This document shows positions 53,622 through 61,100 of a stretch of DNA of 64,000 bases, in pieces. The stretch is from NCBI GenBank assembly GCA_016716135.1, contig JADJWX010000010.1, forward strand, positions 124,001-188,000, written 5' to 3'. The notes beneath the pieces are model-generated. The model was not told where the DNA came from. It saw only the letters and a program-made list of their open reading frames with translations, and made no database searches. This DNA is from Lewinellaceae bacterium (GTDB lineage Bacteria > Bacteroidota > Bacteroidia > Chitinophagales > Saprospiraceae). Every line of letters starts with the position of its first letter. The stretch's first letter is position 1. The position numbers and the translations under genes are program-made.

Positions 53622-54449
53622 ATGAAAAACCTGTTGTTACTCGCTGTATTGCTTGGCTTTTTTGCCTGCCGGAATCAGGAACCGTCCATTCCGATGTGTC
53701 ACGATCCAAATGCTGCATTTGCTGCATTTGCCTCGGATAAAGATTTTCAAAACGCGCACCCCACTCCCCAACCTGCCGTGCTTACACACGGTGGAAAAAA
53801 CATTGAATTCCCGGTGGAAGGCGGTGAAAACGGTCGTGGATTTTTAATTACCGCCCACGGGCAAACCAATAAATACCTGCTGCTTTTTCATGAATGGTGG
53901 GGCTTGAACGACAACATCCGGAATGAGGCGTCCTATTGGGTGCACAGCTTAGGCATAAACGTCCTGGCTGTTGATCTTTACGACGGCAAACTGGCCACCG
54001 AAGCAGCGGATGCCGGCAAGTTGATGCAAGCATGCGATGCTGCACGGGCAAAAGCCATCATCCAGGGCGCTGCCAAATTTGTAGGCGAAAAGGCAGACTT
54101 TCGCACTATGGGCTGGTGTTTTGGCGGCGGCTGGTCGTTGCAAGCGGCACTGCTGCTTGGCGACAGGGCAAAAGCCTGTGTGATGTACTACGGTATGCCG
54201 GAAAAGGATGTTGAGACGCTGAAGACCCTGCAAACGGATGTCCTGATGATCCACGCAAAGCAGGATAAATGGATCAATGATACTGTAGTTGGCGAATTTG
54301 AGGAGCATATGAAGCAGGCAGAAAAATCGCTGACGGTAAAGGAATACGATGCCAACCACGCCTTTGCCAACCCCAGCAATCCAAGTTACAATGAGCAAGC
54401 GGCAAAGGATGCGCGGGCGGCGGTGATGGCATATTTGAAAGGAAAATAA
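53622..54449 (+). CDS. Dienelactone hydrolase family lipoprotein
   Basis: A 275-residue predicted lipoprotein: signal MKNLLLLAVLLGFFACRNQ with lipobox LGFFAC, Cys16 lipidated. The mature part is an alpha/beta hydrolase of the dienelactone hydrolase family: YLLLFHEWWGLNDNIRN, nucleophile Cys in MGWCFGGGWSLQ, Asp in HAKQDKWI and His in YDANHAFANP. The cysteine nucleophile is the DLH hallmark. The substrate is unknown; catabolic dienelactone use is not supported by the neighbours. Confidence 0.88.
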   Translation: MKNLLLLAVLLGFFACRNQEPSIPMCHDPNAAFAAFASDKDFQNAHPTPQPAVLTHGGKNIEFPVEGGENGRGFLITAHGQTNKYLLLFHEWWGLNDNIRNEASYWVHSLGINVLAVDLYDGKLATEAADAGKLMQACDAARAKAIIQGAAKFVGEKADFRTMGWCFGGGWSLQAALLLGDRAKACVMYYGMPEKDVETLKTLQTDVLMIHAKQDKWINDTVVGEFEEHMKQAEKSLTVKEYDANHAFANPSNPSYNEQAAKDARAAVMAYLKGK

Positions 54450-54457
54450 TCAACCGT

Positions 54458-54492
54458 AATGCCCCGGGGGCCGGAGCGGTTCCCGGGGCATT
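54458..54492 (+). terminator. Hairpin after the dienelactone hydrolase gene
   Basis: AATGCCCCGGG (54458-54468) pairs with CCCGGGGCATT (54482-54492), starting 9 bases after the stop codon. There is no clear T-run (TTTAACG follows), so it is a weak terminator or an mRNA-stabilising hairpin. The next gene starts 15 bases later. Confidence 0.5.
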
Positions 54493-54506
54493 TAACGATT
54501 TGCACC

Positions 54507-55778
54507 ATGGCTACACAACAACCCGACGCGCCCCGCGGTGGCGGCGGTTCCGGCGCAATTTTCGGCAAGCAGATTCTATTGCTGGCAATGATCTGCATTG
54601 CCGGTGTCATCCTTTACAAAACCTTTCTTAGCGATGGCGGCTCTTTTTCCGGTATATTCCAAAAGCCCAAAGAGGTGCAGCTGACTTATGTGCCTTCCGA
54701 TTTTCATCCAAATCTGAATGAAGAAGCGACACTCCAAATTTTGGCTGAGCCGGAAAAATTCCGCAAGGAATTTGACGACCTCGTATACAATTTCAACGTC
54801 TCCTTGTTATACCACGTGGCCAACCGTATGAACCTGCCCGACAGCCTGAAACGGAGGCTCGAACCGGAATACCGCAATCACCATGATTATTTGCGCAGTT
54901 TGTATTTCAATGATTTTGTAGCGCTAAAGGATACCACCGCCGGTCTTTATGAAACCTGGTACAACGACAACACAAATCAGGCAGTCAAGGTATTTAATGA
55001 AGTGGCCGGCAAATACACCTGCTTTTTTGTGACGCAAATCATGGCAACCCTGGTAAAATCAACAGACGGGCGCATTTTTGCAAAAGGTAAAAATGTGGCG
55101 AACCCTTGCGGGATTGCGTTGAACGAGGGCTTGCGCCCGATGGTCGACCGCTTGCAGGCGCGCGCTGCGATCATCGACTTCAGCGCGTCGAGGGGACTGT
55201 TGAAAGACAAGGTTCGCAAGGGGATAGCCGAACTGGCCACCTACGAGTTGCGTAGCCGGTTGGGCCTGGACAAAACGTTGTCGTACAAAATTTTCGGTAT
55301 TTCAATTTCGGAAACAGACATCCGGGTGGAGGCAATCAGCGTCATCAAGGCCGGGTTCAAACTCGATCAGCAGTTTGATGTCACGTTCAGTCCTTCGAAG
55401 GGCATCGTATTTATTACGTTGCCTGCGCCCACAATTTTATCACATGAGGTTTATCCGCGTGTGGATAAGCTGGATGTTGGCTTTCTGGCGGGCATCAGCG
55501 GGGAGGAGATGAACCGGAATTTCAATGAATTGCGTCGGGAGTTTCGTGCGGATGCACTTGAAAACGAGCATATTTTGGACAAAGCCAAAGCCCGGGCAGA
55601 TACCGTGATGCAATTGATGCTGGGGCCTATTGTGAAAAGCATGGGCCGCAATTACAAACTGCAGCTGCGGTATGCCGGCGCCTCTGAAATTATTACGGAA
55701 GACGAACTGCGCAGGCGTGGCGAAACGGAATCTTCAACGCAAGGTGCCAAAGAAAAGAACAAATTCATCCCGCAATAA
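54507..55778 (+). CDS. DUF4230-like membrane-anchored protein
   Basis: The start at 54507 gives MATQQPDAPRGGGGSGAIFG, 423 residues. A single membrane helix follows (QILLLAMICIAGVILYKTFL). The C-terminal 250 residues match the DUF4230-type pattern: ELRSRLGLDKTLSYKIFGIS, ISVIKAGFKLDQ and VFITLPAPTILSHEVYP near 300, and MLGPIVKSMGRNYKLQLRYA at the end. The family's function is unknown. The preceding region (about 40-200) is additional, helical and specific to this protein. There is no signal peptide, so the bulk is likely periplasmic with a cytoplasmic N-terminus. Confidence 0.72.
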   Translation: MATQQPDAPRGGGGSGAIFGKQILLLAMICIAGVILYKTFLSDGGSFSGIFQKPKEVQLTYVPSDFHPNLNEEATLQILAEPEKFRKEFDDLVYNFNVSLLYHVANRMNLPDSLKRRLEPEYRNHHDYLRSLYFNDFVALKDTTAGLYETWYNDNTNQAVKVFNEVAGKYTCFFVTQIMATLVKSTDGRIFAKGKNVANPCGIALNEGLRPMVDRLQARAAIIDFSASRGLLKDKVRKGIAELATYELRSRLGLDKTLSYKIFGISISETDIRVEAISVIKAGFKLDQQFDVTFSPSKGIVFITLPAPTILSHEVYPRVDKLDVGFLAGISGEEMNRNFNELRREFRADALENEHILDKAKARADTVMQLMLGPIVKSMGRNYKLQLRYAGASEIITEDELRRRGETESSTQGAKEKNKFIPQ

Positions 55779-55808
55779 GGATAAGAGAGGTGTTCTGCTA
55801 CCCTGATT

Positions 55809-57449
55809 TTATTTGCCGTTTTGGGCAACGGGCTTGCCACTACGCAGCACCTGGAGCGCTTTTTCCACAGCCGGGTCGTCGTCGTTCAGGACCTGGTAAA
55901 GTCCTTCATTTTTAAATAAAATCTTTGCAATCCGCGCTTTGATCTGCAGCCGCAATTCATCTTCACTTTGTGCCTGTTGCTCGGCATTCCCTTTGACACC
56001 TTGTTTTTCCACGTAGGCAATAAAATCTGCAAAAAGCTGGTCGGAAACGTTAAACTGCCGGACGAAGGCGCCAGCCGAGTTTGGCAACTTTCCGCGGTCC
56101 TGTGTTTCCAGCCAGCGGGCAACAAACGGTGACAGGTGCTGGCGTGCAGCGAAGTAATAATCCGTGGCAAACGACGTGTCGATGGGAATGAAAATGTCGG
56201 GCGTTATACCGCCACCGCCGTACACTACCCGGCCCATACCGGTGTAATACCGGGTGGAATCGGCCAGCTTGATTTTGGTGGCGTCGGCCAGTTCGCCATT
56301 TTGCATGCGCCGGTCTGTCTCGTGGTTGTAATCGGCATTGCCTTTATAATCGCGTTGAATGCTGCGACCGCTTGGCGTGTAATACCGCGAGATGGTCAGC
56401 CGCAAGGCGCCACCGTCGCTAAGGGGGTATTGCACCTGCACCAGCCCTTTGCCGAAGGTGCGGCGGCCGATCACCCAGCCGCGATCATGGTCCTGAATGG
56501 CGCCGGCAACAATTTCACTGGCCGATGCGGAACCTTCATCGATCAAAACAACGATATCCTGAATATTAAACCGTGCCCGGCCATTGCTTTTGTAGTCGTT
56601 GCGGTTTTCGGTGCGGCCTTCGGTGTAAACCAGTAGTTTCCCGTCAGGGAAAAATTGGCTTAACAATTCCGTGGCTTCGTTCAGATAGCCGCCGGGGTTG
56701 CCCCGTAAATCAAGCACCAGGTTTTTCATCCCTTTTTCTTCAACCAAGGGACGCACCGACTCCATAAATTCCTTGTAGGTTGGCGAACTGAACCGGTTGA
56801 TTTTGATATAACCGGTGTTTTGATCCAGCATATACGCCACATCAACACTGTGCACCGGAATTACGTCGCGGGCAAGTGTAAAATGGCGCAATTTGGATTC
56901 GGCGCCGCGTAAAATACCCACCTTGACCAGTGAGCCTTTTTCGCCGCGCAATTTTTTGAAGATTTCCGCATTGGTGATTTTAACGCCCGCCACTTTGGCA
57001 TCATCAATGGTCACAATTTTGTCGCCGGCCAGAATGCCAGCGGCCTCAGACGGGCCACCGGAAAGCGGCGTAACAACCTGTATTGTATCGTCAACAACGA
57101 GAAATTCAATGCCAATCCCTTCAAAATTGCCATGCATGAGTTCCTCTTCGTGCAGCAACTCCTCCGGGCTCATGTACACGGAATGCGGGTCAAGTTGCTC
57201 CAGGAGGTGATTTATCGTTTCCTGTTTTAGGGTAGCGAGGTCTACCGTATCAACATACTTGGCGTTTATGTAGCCAAAGATTTCGTCAAGCACGCCCGAT
57301 CTTTGGGCACTGTTCAGCGCAGGGTTAATGAAGCGTATGTTGGCATCATGGTGCGGCAACTGCTGTCCGGCAAAAATGCCGATTGCCAACACAATGCCAA
57401 GAAGTAAGGGAAGACGAACTGAAGTCGACGAATTTTTTTGCTCAGCCAT
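55809..57449 (-). CDS. ctpA: S41 family C-terminal processing peptidase
   Basis: A periplasmic serine protease of 546 residues. The N-terminal membrane helix is RLPLLLGIVLAIGIFAG. The PDZ domain is at about 115-180 (GIGIEFLVVDD, AGILAGDKIVTIDD). The catalytic core has VLDLRGNPGGYLNEA, Ser309 in DEGSASASEIV and Lys334 in RTFGKGLVQ, the Ser-Lys dyad. DPHSVYMSPEE near 87 is the typical N-terminal helical region. It is divergent from the Lrp gene. Targets are unknown. Confidence 0.94.
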   Translation of the reverse strand: MAEQKNSSTSVRLPLLLGIVLAIGIFAGQQLPHHDANIRFINPALNSAQRSGVLDEIFGYINAKYVDTVDLATLKQETINHLLEQLDPHSVYMSPEELLHEEELMHGNFEGIGIEFLVVDDTIQVVTPLSGGPSEAAGILAGDKIVTIDDAKVAGVKITNAEIFKKLRGEKGSLVKVGILRGAESKLRHFTLARDVIPVHSVDVAYMLDQNTGYIKINRFSSPTYKEFMESVRPLVEEKGMKNLVLDLRGNPGGYLNEATELLSQFFPDGKLLVYTEGRTENRNDYKSNGRARFNIQDIVVLIDEGSASASEIVAGAIQDHDRGWVIGRRTFGKGLVQVQYPLSDGGALRLTISRYYTPSGRSIQRDYKGNADYNHETDRRMQNGELADATKIKLADSTRYYTGMGRVVYGGGGITPDIFIPIDTSFATDYYFAARQHLSPFVARWLETQDRGKLPNSAGAFVRQFNVSDQLFADFIAYVEKQGVKGNAEQQAQSEDELRLQIKARIAKILFKNEGLYQVLNDDDPAVEKALQVLRSGKPVAQNGK

Positions 57450-57508
57450 ATTTTCTTTAAAAAATCACTAATCGTATTTGATAATTTTTCAAACCTTTTT
57501 AAAATCGC

Positions 57509-57540
57509 AGGTGTTTTGCTTCGTAAATCGTTAAACACCT
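57509..57540 (+). promoter_or_regulatory. Inverted repeat AGGTGTTT-N16-AAACACCT in front of the Lrp gene
   Basis: Perfect 8-bp arms, 57509-57516 and 57533-57540, 16 bases apart, ending 9 bases before the regulator's ATG in the divergent region to ctpA. Spacing and symmetry suit an operator for a dimeric regulator, possibly the adjacent Lrp-type protein; alternatively an mRNA hairpin. Confidence 0.4.
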
Positions 57541-57549
57541 GTTCTAATC

Positions 57550-58026
57550 ATGACGGACCGCCCGGAACTTGACCAACTCGACAAAAACATTTTATCTGCA
57601 TTAATTAAAGACGGAAAAACGCCATACACCGACATCGCCAAACAACTTTTTGTTTCCAGTGGTACCATTCACGTCCGAATGAAAAAAATGGAACAAATGG
57701 GGATTGTGGTTGGATCAAGTTTAAAGGTTGATTTTCAAAAATTAGGTTACGACATTACTGCCTTTCTGGGTATTTACCTGGACAAAAGTTCGCTGTACGA
57801 TGATGTGAGCGCTCAGCTGGAGCAAATTCCCGAGATCGTTGAATCAAATTATACGACGGGTTTGTACAGCATTTTTGCAAAAATAGTCTGCAAAGATACG
57901 AATCACCTTCGCCAAGTGCTGCACGATAAAATTCAGAAAATCCAGGGCATTCAGCGCACCGAAACATTTATCTCCCTGGAACAGAGTATTAACCGCCCCG
58001 TCAATTTTTTTGACGCAGATGAATAA
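57550..58026 (+). CDS. Lrp/AsnC family transcriptional regulator
   Basis: A DNA-binding regulator of 158 residues. The N-terminal winged helix-turn-helix (ELDQLDKNILSALIKDGKTP, then YTDIAKQLFVSSGTIHVRMK) is followed by the RAM ligand-binding domain (LGYDITAFLGIYL, ... VESNYTTGLYSIFAKIVCKD). The usual function is amino-acid-responsive regulation. The AGGTGTTT-N16-AAACACCT repeat just upstream suggests autoregulation. The target set is unknown; ctpA is divergent. Confidence 0.92.
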   Translation: MTDRPELDQLDKNILSALIKDGKTPYTDIAKQLFVSSGTIHVRMKKMEQMGIVVGSSLKVDFQKLGYDITAFLGIYLDKSSLYDDVSAQLEQIPEIVESNYTTGLYSIFAKIVCKDTNHLRQVLHDKIQKIQGIQRTETFISLEQSINRPVNFFDADE

Positions 58027-58034
58027 AAGGCAAA

Positions 58035-58070
58035 AACAGGGGGCATCCGGATATCCGGACGCCCCCTGTT
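58035..58070. terminator. Bidirectional terminator between Lrp gene and adhesin
   Basis: AACAGGGGGCATCCGGAT pairs with ATCCGGACGCCCCCTGTT, centre between 58052 and 58053, with a single A-C mismatch in the stem. On the minus strand a run of five T follows, so it chiefly ends the adhesin transcript. The convergent Lrp gene stops 8 bases before. Confidence 0.8.
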
Positions 58071-58101
58071 AAATTGTATGCAAGTTTGCCTGTTGACCGG
58101 A

Positions 58102-61100
58102 TTAATTCCGCACCAGGGTTACGTCGCCTTTGAACAGTTCCACTTCTCCATCAATAAATTCCACCTCTACGTACCAGACATATACTGCTGGTGCAGCATT
58201 GTCGCCGCGTGCTTTACCATCCCAGGCATAAGTAGGATCGTTCGGCTGGAAGTCATTGGCGCTAAAAATAGCATTGCCCCAGCGGTCAAAAATCTGCCAG
58301 TTTTTGACTTGCTGAACATCCGTTCCACCTTGAACCATCAGGAAGGAGTTGAGCGGATCGCTGCTTTCCGGGTTGAACACGTTCGGGATGTAAATCCGCC
58401 TCGAACGGTCTACCTGGATCAACTGGCGGTCCGTGGAAATACAGCCGTTGCTGTCAACCACGGTAATCGTTTGTTGATACGAGTGGGTTGGCAACGTGTC
58501 GTAACTCAGGCAGTCTGTGATGCATGGTGCCGGAGGATTCCACGTAATGGATTCAATCGGAGTTGTGCCGGCGATGGTTGCGGTAACCGTAACGGATTCT
58601 CCCAACTCAAGCAACACATTGTCCTCCAGATCCACGGTTAAGGCGCCGGGCGCCGAAATAGCCACAGTGGTATCCAGCGTACAACCATTCGCATCTTCCA
58701 AAGTGATCAGGTAGGTGCCTTGGCTCAGCTGCGAGAACTGCCCGGTACCCGATGCCGGCCCGCCATTGAACGTGAACTGGAAGGGTTGTGTCCCGCCAAT
58801 TACACCGTTTATGGCAATAAATCCGTTCGTTTCTCCAAAGCAGCGAATCTGTTTCACGGTCAGATCAAACCCGGTCGGAACGGCCGGATCATACTCCACC
58901 GTAACGGTACCGGTGTTGGTGCAACCATTAGCCGAATTCGTAACCTGCAAGGTATACACGCCAGCTACATCAACTGTTGGTGTGAGGGTGTTTCCTCCGG
59001 AAACAATATTCCCGGTGCCGGTTGTCCAGATATAACTAAATGTTGGGCCCGCAGATGAGCCATTGCCGTTGATGATGACGGAAGTCGTGGTGCAATCCAG
59101 TTTATCTCCGACGGTGGCGTTGACGGTCGGTTGGGTAAAGTTGGCCGTAACAACTGCATCATAGGTTTTGGTACAACCGTTCACCGAAGTCAGGGTCAGG
59201 ATATACGTTCCAGCTGCTGAAACCTGAGGGTTCAGGTTGTTCGATGTAAAACCACCAGGACCGGTCCAGGCAAAAGAGGCGCCAGGTGTGGTAACCGTTC
59301 CGCTTATCGTGCTTTGACCATTGTTCGTGCAGTTCAATTCGGTACCGGCAGTTGTTCCAACGGGCACATCGGCGTCAATGTCGACCTGGGCTGTGGCTGT
59401 AGCCGTACAACCGTTGGGTGCTGTAATCAACACCGTATACATGCCCGGCTCGCCAATTTGCGGATTTTGCAAATTCATATTGGCCACATCAATATCCGGT
59501 CCGGTCCAGGAGTAGGTAGAGTTTGCCACAGAGCTGGTGGATCCGATCATTATTTCAGGTTCCATACACGTAATCAGACCGCCGGTTGCTGTGGCCTGGG
59601 GCGGATCGGTATCCAGAAAAACTTCGACATCTGCCATGTCTGTACAACCATTTACTGTATTCGTCACAACTACTGTGTATACGCCCGATTGGTCAACACT
59701 TGGACTGATTAGATCGGCATTTCCGGCAGTGATGCCAGGCCCCGACCACAAATAGGCCAGGGGGCCATTCGCTACGGAACCGCCGGCATCAATAATGACC
59801 TGGGGAATCGAACAAGTGATCGTTTGATCCGCACCGGCATCCGCTGTCGGCAAATCCTGGTCTAATCCGACCACGACCTCGTCTGTGCTGGTACAGCCAT
59901 TGCCAATATTTGTAATCAAAACGGTGTAGGTACCGGAGGTGGCCACTGTCGGCTCAACCTGATTTTGATTGGCCGTACTGATCCCAGGACCCGACCAAAC
60001 CAGACTGAACCCTGCACCGGTATCCGAGTTGATTGCGCTGATAGTCACGCCGTTTGCAGAAGTACAGGTAAGAATTGCGTCTGCGCCGGCGTCTGCAACG
60101 GGCGCCTGAATATCCTGGCCGACACTTACAACATCGGTATTGCTACATCCATTGGCAGTATTCACCACCTCAAGGGTATACGATCCCGGCAGGAAAATCT
60201 GTGCTGTTGCATTGGATTGTGTACCGGCGACAATGCCCGGCCCTGTCCAGGTGTACACAATTGTTGCGCCGGCTTGCGAACCGGTACCATCCAGCCCCAG
60301 GGTGTCATTTTGACACGTCAGCGTTTGGTCGGCACCGGCATTGGTTACCGGCAAATCCTGGTCGGCAGACACGAGGACCGTGGCAGTTGCTGTACAATGA
60401 TTTTGAATATTGGTTACCAATACGGTATATGTACCGGAATCGGAAACCATCGGACTTTGTACATTAAAGTTCGAGGTGTTAATACCCGGACCGGTCCACA
60501 AATATTCAAAGTCGGCGCCGGCACTTGAACCGGATCCGTCTATCGGCAATGTAGTTTGTGCACATGTCAACGTGAGGGGGAGCCCTGCACTGGCAGTTGG
60601 CAGGGTTATATCCTGCGTGATAATGGCATCGTCGGTAGCGGTGCAGCCGTTATTGGTGTCAGTAACCTGAATGGTATAGTTGCCCGGAACATCTACATTC
60701 GGACTTTGATCATTCTGGTTGCCCGCTGTGATACCCGGACCGGTCCACAGGTAGATAAAGTCGGGGCCAATTGTTGAGCCACTTCCATCGAGCATAACTT
60801 GTGTGGTTTGGCAATCAAGTTCCAGGTCAATGCCCGCAGAGGCCGCAGGGGCAACTTTGTCTTCCTGGACAATAACCGTATCTACCGTTACACAGCTATT
60901 GTTCTGGTCGGTAATGGAAAGAATATACGTGCCGGGTTGGGTAATGGTCGGCGACAGGTTGTTCTGATTGCCGGCATTGATATCCGGTCCGGTCCAAAGC
61001 GTTTGGAAATTTGCACCGGTTGATGACGCCGATCCGTCTAAAGTTTGCATGGGCGTTGCACAAGTGAGTACCAGATCGGGACCTGCACTGGCCGTCGGAT

